From NCBI RefSeq assembly GCF_000173775.1, contig NZ_ACCD01000005.1:62001-126000 (forward strand): a DNA stretch of 64,000 nt, read 5' to 3'. How positions within the stretch are numbered: the stretch's first letter is position 1; every line of letters starts with the position of its first letter. The stretch comes from Yersinia rohdei ATCC 43380 (GTDB taxonomy: Bacteria > Pseudomonadota > Gammaproteobacteria > Enterobacterales > Enterobacteriaceae). This document shows positions 53,788 through 63,206 of the stretch, piece after piece. Under the pieces are notes generated by a model. It was not told where the DNA came from. It saw only the letters and a program-made list of their open reading frames with translations, and ran no database searches. Made by a program: the position numbers and the translations under genes.

Positions 53788-54737
53788 AAGCCCTCCTGTT
53801 CTGGTTAAAAAAAGTGAAAGTTAAGAGAATAATTATTGATGCCAATCAATTTTTGAAAACAACAAACCCCCCGCTTTACAGCAGATAATGGCAACAGGAT
53901 AAAAGCATTATCCTGTCCTTTTAATTTGTGTGATGATTCTCTTGATATGTATTTTTTACCGCTTTTAGTTATCACAAGCAATAGTATTTTTGTATTTATT
54001 AAACTTTTGTTACTAATACAAAAAACAATTACTGCTTTTATCAACAGTAAACAATATAAGGATGGCGAGGTTGATCGTTTGCGTTCCATAGCCAATGTCA
54101 TAACTAATTAGTCCCTTAATTTAAAGAGAGATTTCAGCCTGTTTTTTGTAATTGGAATGACTATAACTAAATTTTTTTCTATATAAAAACTCATCTAACC
54201 AATATAGTCCAAAATCTGGAAAATTCATCATTAATTGAAAATTTAATATTTTGCACACTTTCACACAAGAGGCGGATGAAACTTTATCAATTAAAAACAA
54301 TGAGTTACAATAAAATTAAGCTGTGGTTTTATTTTCAAAAAATAAAATATTTGAGCTGATTTTGATGGTTTTTTTAGACTGGGAAAAACTGTAAGGAAAA
54401 ACGTAAGTCACACAAAACATAAGAATTCATCACCTCATAAAATGGCGATCAGAACTTTCCCAGAACACCAGTTCTACATTTTTTTAATTTAAATTCATTA
54501 TGGTGAATATTTACACCGACCTCGACGTAGCGATGTAAACTTATCTAGCCATTATGTTAACTATTATTAACCGTTGCTCACCTAACGTTACTTAAAATAT
54601 CTAAGAATAGTATGACCCTGATCAATATAATCATTGTCACTTACTTAAATAAAATACCTAACACATTATGGATTTTTTGCACTTAGCACTATTTCATCTT
54701 AAATAAGATATGTATTACCTATTGATTATCATAAAAT
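53788..54737. other. Long AT-rich intergenic region between ynt and ure
   Basis: About 950 bases without a supported gene. It must contain the ureA promoter and the end of the ynt transcript. Frames of 60-98 codons are present but have no ribosome site or family likeness. TTGCACA/TTTTTTAGACTGG-type tracts around 54240-54420 could hold promoters; I cannot assign one. A regulatory RNA could hide here. Confidence 0.4.
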
Positions 54738-55403
54738 TCACCCTGTTTTTATCATTGCCAAGCCAAGATGAGGTTTAGCTTGTGGCCTTGGATAAAGAGG
54801 ATTTTCACTCTCTCTTTCGGGTATCCATATCCGCGAGCACACTTTCTCCAATAAATATTTGTTGTGGCTAAACACAATTAACCCCAACGAGCGGCGAGCC
54901 GCCTCCTCCAACAAAACTTGCCAGATTTGTGCTTGAATATGTGCATCTAATTGCGCCGTAACTTCATCGGCAATCAAATAACGGGTGCGGGGATCTAATG
55001 CCCGCAATAGAGCAATGCGCGCCAGTTCGCCCCCGGAAAGCTCATCGGGCCGGCGCTTTAACCAATCAGGATTAATCACCAGCCGCTCAAGCCAATGCGC
55101 ATCAGGCCGCCAGGCATCATGCAGACTTTCACCGGTTGTCCGGTAAGGATTGAAGCTTTGTTCTGGATGCTGTGGCACCAACTGGACAGGGCAATAGCCT
55201 TTTTTAGGCAAGGGAGCGCCCCCCACCAGAATCTGGCCTGACGTGGCCGATTGCCATTGTGCCAGCACCCGCCCCAGAGTCGTTTTACCAAAACCGCTCG
55301 GGGCTGAGATCCCCAAACGCTCCCCCGGCGTCAGTGAAAATGAGACAGAATCCCACAGCCGTTTCCCCCCCTGGATAATGGTCAGGTTATCAACACTAAA
55401 CAT
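54738..55403 (-). CDS. yntE: Nickel ABC transporter ATP-binding protein YntE
   Basis: The second ATPase of an Opp/Nik-type importer, 221 residues: Walker A SAPSGFGKTTLGRV, Q-loop region LVPQHPEQ, signature DELSGGELARIAL and Walker B RYLIADEVTAQLD, then the switch His in VFSHNKYLLE. GGAGG precedes ATG 55403; the longer frame (55442) lies within yntD. It overlaps yntD by 8 bases. yntABCDE is the known nickel importer upstream of ure in Yersinia. Confidence 0.88.
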   Translation of the reverse strand: MFSVDNLTIIQGGKRLWDSVSFSLTPGERLGISAPSGFGKTTLGRVLAQWQSATSGQILVGGAPLPKKGYCPVQLVPQHPEQSFNPYRTTGESLHDAWRPDAHWLERLVINPDWLKRRPDELSGGELARIALLRALDPRTRYLIADEVTAQLDAHIQAQIWQVLLEEAARRSLGLIVFSHNKYLLEKVCSRIWIPERESENPLYPRPQAKPHLGLAMIKTG

Positions 55404-56202
55404 ACTCTGCCACCTCCGGTAATGGCTTGATCTGGCTGACAAATTGTTGCTCCGGTAATGCTGCCCAAAGCGATTGCAACCAGGGGCTGCCGCCCTTGTT
55501 TTTCAATTCATCGGCACTCAATGTTTCGTGTAATTCGCCTTTATGCAGCACGGCTATTTTGTCTGCAAACCGGGCCGCCAACGCCAAATCATGAGTCACC
55601 CATAAAATACCGCGCCCTTGCTGACAAAAGGCCCGTAAATGAGTGAGTAGTTGGCAGGCGTGTTCTTCATCCAGCCATGAGGTGACTTCATCAGCCAAAA
55701 TATAGCGGGCATGGGTCAAGGTCGCACAGCTGGTGAGCACCCGTTTTGCCATCCCGCCAGAAAGTTGGCGTGGAAAATCATGTACCAGCCCCGGTGCCAG
55801 ATTATAGGTTTGCAGTTGCATAGCGACATCTTCCAGCCGCAATTTTACTCCGCTGAGCTGTGCCGCGCGGGTCATTTGAGACCCGACTTTAATCAAGGGA
55901 TTCAAGGCACTCACCCCTTGCGGGACATAACATAAGGTTTTACCGCGTCGATCAATTTTGTCCTGCGCGCAGAGCACCTCCCCGTCGAGGATAATCTCTC
56001 CATGACAGCGCATATTTTCCGGTAATAAGCCCAGGGCACTTTGCAGTAGCAGGCTTTTCCCCTCACCACTGCCACCGACCAAGGCGACCAGCTCCCCCGG
56101 ATTGACTTCCAAAGAAATATTACTCAATAAAGGGTGCCAGGTTTTTCGCCCCAGCCAGCGGTAATGGGCAATATCAATGGCAAACCTTGAAAATTTCAAC
56201 AT
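55396..56202 (-). CDS. yntD: Nickel ABC transporter ATP-binding protein YntD
   Basis: An ATPase subunit of 268 residues. Walker A VGGSGEGKSLLLQ, Q-loop LCYVPQGVSALNP, signature RQLSGGMAKRVL, Walker B RYILADEVTSWLD and switch His WVTHDLALAARF are all intact. Start ATG 56202 overlaps the yntC stop (TGATG). Works with YntE to drive the YntBC channel. Confidence 0.88.
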   Translation of the reverse strand: MLKFSRFAIDIAHYRWLGRKTWHPLLSNISLEVNPGELVALVGGSGEGKSLLLQSALGLLPENMRCHGEIILDGEVLCAQDKIDRRGKTLCYVPQGVSALNPLIKVGSQMTRAAQLSGVKLRLEDVAMQLQTYNLAPGLVHDFPRQLSGGMAKRVLTSCATLTHARYILADEVTSWLDEEHACQLLTHLRAFCQQGRGILWVTHDLALAARFADKIAVLHKGELHETLSADELKNKGGSPWLQSLWAALPEQQFVSQIKPLPEVAEYV

Positions 56203-57008
56203 CAGGTTATCCTCACCCAGAGTTGCTGTAATGCCCGGGCAAATTGGTCAAATATCAGCACCAACCCCACCAGGATAAAACCGGGGAAAAATGCCAACCA
56301 CCATGCTCCACTGCTCAGATAACGCAGCGCGTCGGCCAATAATATCCCCAGCGATGGCTCATGAGGTGACAAGCCAAATCCCAAAAAGCTCAGTGCTGCA
56401 CTGTGTAACACCGCATGGGGAAACATCAATAAGGTGCCAACAATCCATTGTGGTAATAATAACGGTAGCAGATGATGACGCCAGCGGTAGAAATTACTGT
56501 TACCCAGCCGATGAGAAAGCATCACATAATCGGTTTCACGAATACGTAAAATCTCAGCCCGTAAAATCAAAGCCAGTTTGGGCCAATGGGTTAGCGCGAC
56601 GGCCAGAATAACGCCCTGCTTCCCTCCCCCTAAGGTGAAGCAAATCAACACCAATAACAGCAAGTGCGGCAAGGCTAACATGCTGTCAATCAGCCCACGG
56701 ATCAGATAATCCAGCGTTTTATTTACCGAACATAAACTGGCGGTGAGCATCGCCAGCAGGCCACTGGCAAAGGCGGCAATCAAGCCGATTTGCAAACTGG
56801 TGGTCATGCCCTGGAAACAGCGCAACCAGAGATCGCGCCCCAGGCTGTCGGTGCCAAACCAATATGACGGTGACGGCGGTTGGCGGCGGGCCATCAAATC
56901 CATTGGGATTTCAATGGGATAAATCGCCCAGCCATAGATAATCAGGATCAATAATAGCGCCAGTGACACTACGAGTCGGAACAAAGCCCGGTTTGGGTTA
57001 TAAGTCAT
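56202..57008 (-). CDS. yntC: Nickel ABC transporter permease YntC
   Basis: A DppC/NikC-type permease of 268 residues with five to six helices. The EAA loop is recognisable in RAEILRIRETDYVMLSHRLG, and the N-terminal FGTDSLGRDLWLRC segment is typical for NikC. It overlaps yntB by 4 bases (ATGA). Confidence 0.88.
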   Translation of the reverse strand: MTYNPNRALFRLVVSLALLLILIIYGWAIYPIEIPMDLMARRQPPSPSYWFGTDSLGRDLWLRCFQGMTTSLQIGLIAAFASGLLAMLTASLCSVNKTLDYLIRGLIDSMLALPHLLLLVLICFTLGGGKQGVILAVALTHWPKLALILRAEILRIRETDYVMLSHRLGNSNFYRWRHHLLPLLLPQWIVGTLLMFPHAVLHSAALSFLGFGLSPHEPSLGILLADALRYLSSGAWWLAFFPGFILVGLVLIFDQFARALQQLWVRIT

Positions 57009-57973
57009 AATTGCCGTGCGGCCCCCCTGTTCAGGCGGTGTAACAGTGCGTTGGCGATGCTGTTACCGCAAAAGACCAAAATGGCACAGAACATCACTAT
57101 TCCCATTAATAACGGAATATCCCCGTGCAATCCGGCATCAATGGTGGCCTGCCCTAGCCCAGGATAGGCAAAGACTTTCTCAGCCAATAAGGAGCCGCCT
57201 AATAATTCACCTACCGATGCAAATTGTAAGCATAGCGCGGGGGTGATGGCATGGCGCAAAATATGGAAATTAACCAATGACCAGCCCTTATCCCCCTGTG
57301 CCTGGGCATAGCGAATAAACTCCGTGTTCATCACTTCGGCGACCCGGGCACGGGTATGCAGCGCAATATTCCCAACCCCCAATAAACCTAAGGCGAGCAT
57401 CGGCAAAATAAGATGATGCAGCTTGTCGCTCCAACTGGCGGTCTCGGCATTGCTCCCCGGCGTCCATGCACAGCAGATAGGTGCCCAATTCAATTTCACG
57501 GCAAATAAGGACAGCAGCAATAAGCCAATCCAGAAGGTGGGCAATGACGCCAATAAATAAGATAAAGTTGAAATCAGCCGATCGGGCCAGCGATTAAGAT
57601 AGCGCCCGGCCGTCAGCCCTAGCAATAATCCGACGATGCCAGAGAATAGCCAGGCCGAAAATAGCAAGGCGAAAGAGGTCGCAAAACGTTCACCAATAAC
57701 CTGTGAAACCGGCGCGTTGTACAGCATTGAGTAGCCAAAGTCCCCTTGTAAGACCTGAGTAAACCAATGCAGAAAACGCTGCCATAAAGGCAAATCCAGC
57801 CCCCAACGTGCCGCGATCAGCGGATATTGCTCCGGTGGAACATGCAGTAAATCACTGCCAATATAGGCACGGATGGGATCAACTGGGGAGAAACTCAGTA
57901 GCGTAAACGTGCCCACTGCAGTGATAAACAGCAGGCAAGCTAAACGCAAGGTAAACAGCGAAACCCCTTTCAT
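57005..57973 (-). CDS. yntB: Nickel ABC transporter permease YntB
   Basis: A DppB/NikB-type permease, 322 residues. Family segments: ARWGLDLPLWQRFLHWF, GDFGYSMLYNAPV and the EAA-loop MNTEFIRYAQAQGDKGWSL. The start at 57973 overlaps the yntA stop as TAATG and is preferred to 57988. Confidence 0.88.
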   Translation of the reverse strand: MKGVSLFTLRLACLLFITAVGTFTLLSFSPVDPIRAYIGSDLLHVPPEQYPLIAARWGLDLPLWQRFLHWFTQVLQGDFGYSMLYNAPVSQVIGERFATSFALLFSAWLFSGIVGLLLGLTAGRYLNRWPDRLISTLSYLLASLPTFWIGLLLLSLFAVKLNWAPICCAWTPGSNAETASWSDKLHHLILPMLALGLLGVGNIALHTRARVAEVMNTEFIRYAQAQGDKGWSLVNFHILRHAITPALCLQFASVGELLGGSLLAEKVFAYPGLGQATIDAGLHGDIPLLMGIVMFCAILVFCGNSIANALLHRLNRGAARQL

Positions 57974-59550
57974 TACTGGCAAGTCCATTTCCAGTTATCA
58001 AGGCTATTGAGCAGTGACCAAGAGCCGTGGATTTCCGGCGCACCTTTCCCTAAATCAATGCAATTGTTGGCCAAATAGGTGTGCTGAATATTCAGTAACC
58101 ATGCCCAGGCGGCATCGCCACGAATACCGGCACCGGTGTTACCGTCCCAATCCACTTGCTGCCAGAATGGCACCGCCTGTTCCCAGGTTGGGGCATCCAG
58201 CGCCTGTTGCAGGTGTTTATCCACCACCGGATTTTGATAGTAACCCGGATTATAATATTCCACGCCGGCGGCCTTACTGCTGTAGTGATGGTACAGCTCC
58301 ATTGGGTCAAGACTGCCCCAGCCGAACAGTGTCGGGTTGGCATGCATATTACGCTCTACGGTTTCCCAACTGCCGGACTTCAGATCCACTTCAATCCCAA
58401 TAGGTTTCAGCATTGAACGAATGGCCTGCGCCAAATCACGCCGCGTAGTATCTCCGCTGGTATACCACAGGGTTATTTTGGCAGGAACGCCGTCTTTCTC
58501 TCTAATTCCCGCACTGTTCAGTTTCCAGCCAGCAGCGTCTAAAATCTGTTTGGCTTTTTCGATATCACCGTCTTTGATAGCAGAGTCTGGGTTATTCCAA
58601 GGCAGCCCCTGCACACCGGTATAGGCCGGTATAGCATGGCCTTCCATGATTTGGTCAGCTAATAGCTGGCGGTTGATGGCATAGTTAATTGCCCGGCGCA
58701 CAGCCACATCTGCGGTGACATCATTACCAATAGGATAGCCGTTGGCATCTTTTTTACCGGCGGGAGTGGTCGGGAATACAATGCCACGGTTTTCCACACT
58801 CGGTCTGACCCATAACTTCATGTTATCAACCGGGCCAACTGCCATAGACGGAGGAATACGCACGATCCCTAATTGCCCACTTTGCGCCGCAGCAAAGGCG
58901 CTGTCTTCATCAAGGAACACAAAAATCAGTTTATCGAAATCATTTTTATTCCCCGCATAATAGGGGTTGGCTTCGACAATCATTTGTTGGCCCGGCTGGA
59001 AACTCACTAACCGATAGGGGCCAGCACCAATAGGCTGTTGTGCATATGTTTTAGCATCGTATTTATCTGCTGAAACAATCCCCAGTGACCCCAGAACATT
59101 CACAAACGTACTTTGTGGGGCTTTTAATTGAACACGAACATTCAGGGGATCTATTTCTTCGGCGCTGAGGAAATTCCCCATATCAACTTTACCGCCGCTG
59201 GCCGCTGCATTGTTATAGGTGAATACCACATCTTTGGCGGTCAGAGGGGAGCCATCGGAGAATTTAAGGTCAGGTTTGAGGGTCAATAACCAGGTTTTGC
59301 CATCGTCACTGGTCTTGTAGTCACTCAGTAAAAAATTATTCCAGCTAAGATCTTCGTTTTGTTTCAGTAACGGGCTATGCAGCAGCAGATAACTCCCGTG
59401 ACTCCAGCCTAACATGGGGTCAAACCCTTCAGTGGGTTCGTCACCGATAGCCAATTGCAATGTGTGAGTTGCGGCACTGACCGGAGCAGAAAAGGCACTC
59501 AGTAAAGCCGCGGTCAGTAAGGTATTTCGGAGCCATAGACGTTTAGACAT
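57973..59550 (-). CDS. yntA: Nickel-binding periplasmic protein YntA
   Basis: A family 5 extracellular solute-binding protein of 525 residues, like NikA/DppA. Signal peptide TLLTAALLSAFSAPVSAATH; conserved LTAKDVVFTYNNA, PIGAGPYRLVSFQPGQQM and AINYAINRQLLADQ segments. AAAGGA precedes the ATG. It is the first gene of yntABCDE and delivers nickel to YntBC. The link to urease is from the established role of ynt in Yersinia plus the neighbourhood. Confidence 0.9.
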   Translation of the reverse strand: MSKRLWLRNTLLTAALLSAFSAPVSAATHTLQLAIGDEPTEGFDPMLGWSHGSYLLLHSPLLKQNEDLSWNNFLLSDYKTSDDGKTWLLTLKPDLKFSDGSPLTAKDVVFTYNNAAASGGKVDMGNFLSAEEIDPLNVRVQLKAPQSTFVNVLGSLGIVSADKYDAKTYAQQPIGAGPYRLVSFQPGQQMIVEANPYYAGNKNDFDKLIFVFLDEDSAFAAAQSGQLGIVRIPPSMAVGPVDNMKLWVRPSVENRGIVFPTTPAGKKDANGYPIGNDVTADVAVRRAINYAINRQLLADQIMEGHAIPAYTGVQGLPWNNPDSAIKDGDIEKAKQILDAAGWKLNSAGIREKDGVPAKITLWYTSGDTTRRDLAQAIRSMLKPIGIEVDLKSGSWETVERNMHANPTLFGWGSLDPMELYHHYSSKAAGVEYYNPGYYQNPVVDKHLQQALDAPTWEQAVPFWQQVDWDGNTGAGIRGDAAWAWLLNIQHTYLANNCIDLGKGAPEIHGSWSLLNSLDNWKWTCQ

Positions 59551-60146
59551 TAATCATCCTTTGATAAATTAGCTAACAAATACAAGTCATTGCCAGTTAG
59601 AAAAAGATTCAAAATCAATTAAGCGTAGCACTAAACAATAATATGGCTAATGCATACGTTATTTAGCATTAATGACTCACTCTCACTCAAATTTTTAGGA
59701 TTTAAAAGCAATTAGTTAACAAAAATCAGTTTTAGATGATGGTAATCAAAAAAAATCAAGACAGAAATAAAATTGATAATAAATAAAATTGATCTATATC
59801 TAAAATATCGACAAAAAATTTTAATTAATGTACGGATAATATTCCAACAACAACACCTAACAACAAGATTTACCTATTAGTATTTGCTTATCGAAAGATA
59901 TTTCCTATTGCTTAGTTGACTTATTATTTGCTGTTTTTATTAAAAATACTCAGCAGTTATTAAATTATTTATCATTATTATTTCAACTGAATAACCAGCC
60001 CACGCGGGGGATAATAAGTTAAATTCTGACCAGATATTCTTATCTACTGGTCAGAATTTAACATAATAGGCAGGAGAAGAGAGTGATTCAATAGACATTC
60101 CTGAGCATAGGAATTCTTTTAATAACTAACCGAAATCGGCTATTTT
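59551..60146. other. Upstream region of yntA, AT-rich
   Basis: About 600 bases, no supported gene. It includes the yntA promoter region and, at its far end, the long palindrome at 60018-60062. I found no clear NikR-type palindrome (GTATGA-N16-TCATAC). Confidence 0.35.
60018..60062. repeat. Perfect 16-base palindrome with 13-base loop
   Basis: GTTAAATTCTGACCAG (60018-60033) pairs perfectly with CTGGTCAGAATTTAAC (60047-60062). No T run follows on either strand, so it is not a standard terminator. It could be an operator, an mRNA-end structure, or a small mobile repeat. It lies 85 bases past the stop of the membrane-protein gene. Confidence 0.75.
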
Positions 60147-60956
60147 TTATTCACCGCCTAACATTGAGCGCAAAATAGCGCCAGCATCATCTGGCGGCAG
60201 TTTCAATATCTCACTGTACATATCAATCGCCATATCACAGATTTTTTCGCGGTCTACATCTGGAGCGGCTGGGTTTGAGAACATCCGTAAATCATCACCA
60301 TATTGCTGCTGCATTTGAGCCACAATGATATTTAACTTGTCCTCATAATCTTGATTTTTTGGCTTTATCAGCTCACCAGTAGAGCCTGTGAACAAACGAT
60401 TAATTGAGTCAAGATCGCGCTCCAGTAACTCTTGGGGTAATACTTTATTGGTATTAACTCCGCCACTCACTTGTGGAAACAAGGCCTTAAAGCAAAGATT
60501 TTCACTGCGATTATTGGCCTGATAATAACGTAACTCTTCTAAGATAACCGTCATATAGCCAATAACGTTTTCATCGGATGCTCGTTGAATTCGCTGCACA
60601 GTTAACTCAGTTACCGACTGTTTCATTTCATCGATCAGTTGTTGTTCAGAATGCCCCTCTTGCTTCGACTTAATATAGTTATCTATCAACTGGGCATAAA
60701 GAGCAGGTTCTTGCTGCTTAAGAGTTTGGAAGACCGGGAAGCTATTCAGTGACTGTTCTACTTGAGTTCGCTCATTCTCCCGTAGCCAGTTTGGATTAAT
60801 GTATTGGTAATAAATTATACCTATAATAACTATGGGTACAGCCACCAACAGAATAGCACTCATTTTGCCCAATTTATTTCTGTTGCGTAGCACTCTGGTG
60901 ATACCACCAAAGACAATAGCAATGCCCCCTAATACCAAGGCCTCCTTCCAATTCAC
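60147..60956 (-). CDS. Unrecognised inner-membrane-anchored protein
   Basis: A 269-residue protein with two N-terminal membrane helices (ALVLGGIAIVFGGITRVL and ILLVAVPIVIIGIIYYQYI) and a long helical soluble domain with a few cysteines (ENLCFKALFP, KICDMAIDMY). The start is GTG 60956, six bases after AAAGGAG; the TTG at 60962 touches the ribosome site and is unlikely. Monocistronic. Function unknown; similar two-helix proteins of this length occur in enterobacteria. Confidence 0.7.
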   Translation of the reverse strand: MNWKEALVLGGIAIVFGGITRVLRNRNKLGKMSAILLVAVPIVIIGIIYYQYINPNWLRENERTQVEQSLNSFPVFQTLKQQEPALYAQLIDNYIKSKQEGHSEQQLIDEMKQSVTELTVQRIQRASDENVIGYMTVILEELRYYQANNRSENLCFKALFPQVSGGVNTNKVLPQELLERDLDSINRLFTGSTGELIKPKNQDYEDKLNIIVAQMQQQYGDDLRMFSNPAAPDVDREKICDMAIDMYSEILKLPPDDAGAILRSMLGGE

Positions 60957-61171
60957 AGCCAACTCCTTTCTGTTATAAATATAAAATTTATGGCACTGTT
61001 TAACCGCCCAACCGCCATTATTTTATCAGCTAACTGACAATGAATACCAAGAATAATAGCGGTTCATCGTCAACATAAGCAAAGCTGCGTATTTTATATT
61101 ACAGTAAAAATACTCACCAATGGCAACCACAGCTCACTGTATTATCGGCCTGCGCTGAGAAAAGTGCTGCA

Positions 61172-61517
61172 ATGCCCGTGGCTAAAGAAACCCATCGAGA
61201 TATAGCAAAACTGATGGAGCGGGGTCGTGGAACACTGGGGAAAAATTGGACAATAAGCCAGATGGCAGCTGAGTTGGCTTTAAGTGAAAGAACTTTTTTA
61301 CGCCGTTTTTCTGCCGCGACGGGCCAAACACCTAAAGTCTGGTTACAACACGAGAAAATGCATAGAGCAAAAGAATTATTGGAAAGCGATCAGATGAATA
61401 TTACAGCTATTGCCGAATATTGTGGATTTCAAACTATAGAGGGGTTTTAGGAATGCATTTCGCCAAACCATTGGAATCACACCTGCGGTATATCGGCGAC
61501 AAGTTAAATATAATTAG
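61172..61517 (+). pseudogene. GlxA/FtrA-type AraC regulator, C-terminal remnant with frameshift
   Basis: The frame 61172-61450 encodes the AraC-type DNA-binding domain (WTISQMAAELALSERTFLRR, then NITAIAEYCGFQTIEGF) and stops at TAG 61448. If one T of the TTTT run is skipped, the reading continues RNAFRQTIGITPAVYRRQVK to TAG 61515. This is the normal end of the domain. The N-terminal DJ-1/PfpI-like part expected for this family is absent upstream. The gene is therefore doubly broken. Confidence 0.75.
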
Positions 61518-61569
61518 TGGCAGATATTTATATCTAATCAACATATATTCTAAATGCCAGAAAACAAAA

Positions 61570-61589
61570 AACCCCGCCTTAGCGAGGTT
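61570..61589 (-). terminator. Terminator of the cold-shock gene
   Basis: On the minus strand AACCTCGC pairs with GCGGGGTT (one mismatch), followed by TTTTTTGTTTT. It lies about 90 bases after the csp stop. Confidence 0.75.
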
Positions 61590-61676
61590 TTCAGTTTGTT
61601 GATGATTAATCATCAACAATAAATCTGACCTGAGCCAGATTTAATTACAGCGAAACGTTAACTGCAGCAGTGTAAA

Positions 61677-61889
61677 TTACAGAGCTACTACGTTTACAGC
61701 TGAAGGGCCTTTCTGGCCTTGCTCGATGCTGAACTCTACGTTCTGGCCTTCATCAAGAGTTTTATAATCAGTACCCTGGATTGCAGAAAAATGTACGAAA
61801 ACATCTTTGCTGCCGTCAGCTGGAGAAATAAAACCAAAACCTTTACCTGCATCAAACCATTTTACTAAACCAGTCATTTTAGTAGACAT
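61677..61889 (-). CDS. CspA-family cold-shock protein
   Basis: A 70-residue single-domain OB-fold RNA chaperone. RNP1 (KGFGFISP, residues 16-23) and RNP2 (VFVHFSAI, 30-37) are intact, as is the N-terminal MTGLVKWFD. Such proteins melt RNA structures at low temperature or constitutively. Several paralogues exist in Yersinia, so the exact member cannot be named. AAGGAA precedes the ATG. The upstream leader is discussed separately. Confidence 0.93.
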   Translation of the reverse strand: MSTKMTGLVKWFDAGKGFGFISPADGSKDVFVHFSAIQGTDYKTLDEGQNVEFSIEQGQKGPSAVNVVAL

Positions 61890-62100
61890 TAAGATATTTC
61901 CTTCATTATTTGTGCCAATAATTTGGCAATTGTGGTCTGCTGATCAAGAGTTACTTATGGGGGCACTAAAGAAGGAAATTCGTCGGAGAAGTGATGTCTA
62001 AAAAATATCGCTTTAACTAGGAACTGCTTTACTTAAATGGCTTACATAAATAGGTCTGTGCTACAAACCGATAGAGCTATTAACGCATAGCGAGATAATA
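61890..62100 (-). promoter_or_regulatory. Probable long 5' leader and promoter region of the cold-shock gene
   Basis: The region upstream of csp has no gene and fits the long, structured 5' leader (about 150 nt) common to cold-inducible csp genes. A clear promoter or cold-box could not be identified by reading; the call rests on position and family knowledge. Confidence 0.35.
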
Positions 62101-62273
62101 ATGGCAAGAATTATTTATTTAATGCATTAATGAGCGGTAAAAATAAATTATGGTAAAACATAAGAGTTATGCAGCCTGCACCTGCAATCAAAGACAGATT
62201 CTAGCGGGTGAGGTTATGCTCAAATTTCGCTATACTGCCACTGAGAATTGGAAGCCGTCATAAAGGAAAAGCA

Positions 62274-62612
62274 ATGACAATGCGTGAGCTTGAAGTAAAG
62301 TTTCTTAATGCAATGAGTGAGTTGCAATCAACTTTTGAGAAACAGCACCAGACATGGCAAGCAAGTTACAATCGGCTGCAGCATGAACTGGAGCAATCAA
62401 AGGCACGGGAAACAGCATTGCGGGCTAAAAATGACATGTTGCTTAGAAAGCTCAATACAGCGAATACCTTACCGGAACAACATTCCCTGGTTAGGCAGAT
62501 AAAAGTGCTGGGTGCGCACCTTGATGCCTTAGCGAAAGATGCTGCCGCTTTTAATCATCAACTGAATAATCAACAAAAAAATAGCGATAATTTCAGTGGC
62601 GATAATCCGTAG
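62274..62612 (+). CDS. Small coiled-coil protein (possibly MbeD/MobD-like)
   Basis: A 112-residue soluble protein, almost entirely coiled coil: MTMRELEVKFLNAMSELQ, QASYNRLQHELEQSKARETA and a Gln/Asn-rich tail. The N-terminal segment recalls the MbeD/MobD domain of plasmid mobilisation proteins, but here it lies in a chromosomal core-like setting. AAAGGA precedes ATG 62274 (another ATG at 62280). It is probably not linked to conjugation; function unknown. Confidence 0.65.
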   Translation: MTMRELEVKFLNAMSELQSTFEKQHQTWQASYNRLQHELEQSKARETALRAKNDMLLRKLNTANTLPEQHSLVRQIKVLGAHLDALAKDAAAFNHQLNNQQKNSDNFSGDNP

Positions 62613-62699
62613 ATTTTGGGTTAATTTTATCTGTGCTGCCAATTCTACAGATAATTTTACGTTGTCAATTTCACCTTTTATGGCGCAAAGAAACACTAC

Positions 62700-63149
62700 A
62701 TGACGTGGATAATTATTGCTGTTTTGATCGTGGTTTTTATTGTGGGCTATCGTGTTATGACCTCAGATACCCGCAAAGCCATAGATACACTGGCTAATTT
62801 ACTGAAGATAAAACCCATTTATATTGAATCGATGCTGCAAGAAATGGGGCAACGTCAAACACAAATGTTTATTCGCTCCACCAGCAATGGGTATGCTGAA
62901 GATGTTAGGAAAGCAGCTTATCTGGTCTTTATTTATCAAACCTTTATCAAAGATCCTTCCGACGAAAACGTGATGCAATGGCGAAATACGCTGATTCGCT
63001 CACATATCTCCCCAATGTTAACTGCCGAACATACAGAAGCAGCGCTATTTTATTTCGCTGAACTGGATTTAGATGCCTTTGAACTAGCACAGTTTCGTCG
63101 CAATTATAATCTGCAATTTAACCAAGAAGCTGACGCCGTACTGCATTAG
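62700..63149 (+). CDS. DUF1198 family membrane-anchored protein (YicN-like)
   Basis: A 149-residue protein with an N-terminal membrane helix (WIIIAVLIVVFIVGYRVM) and a soluble helical domain; the start and the motif SDTRKAIDTLANLL, then IESMLQEMG resemble E. coli YicN. Weak ribosome site (AAGAAAC). No function is established for the family. Confidence 0.75.
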   Translation: MTWIIIAVLIVVFIVGYRVMTSDTRKAIDTLANLLKIKPIYIESMLQEMGQRQTQMFIRSTSNGYAEDVRKAAYLVFIYQTFIKDPSDENVMQWRNTLIRSHISPMLTAEHTEAALFYFAELDLDAFELAQFRRNYNLQFNQEADAVLH

Positions 63150-63206
63150 CCGCATTGCATTTACAATGGCATTACGGCGTGATGAGATTAATTGCAACGT
63201 GGTAAT

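Noticed and set aside
53805-54111. Frames of 98 and 61 codons between ynt and ure
   Set aside because: AT-rich, no ribosome sites, hydrophobic random-looking composition; no family recognised.
55458-58960. Many 60-130 codon frames opposite the ynt genes
   Set aside because: They are antisense shadows of well-supported ABC transporter genes on the minus strand.
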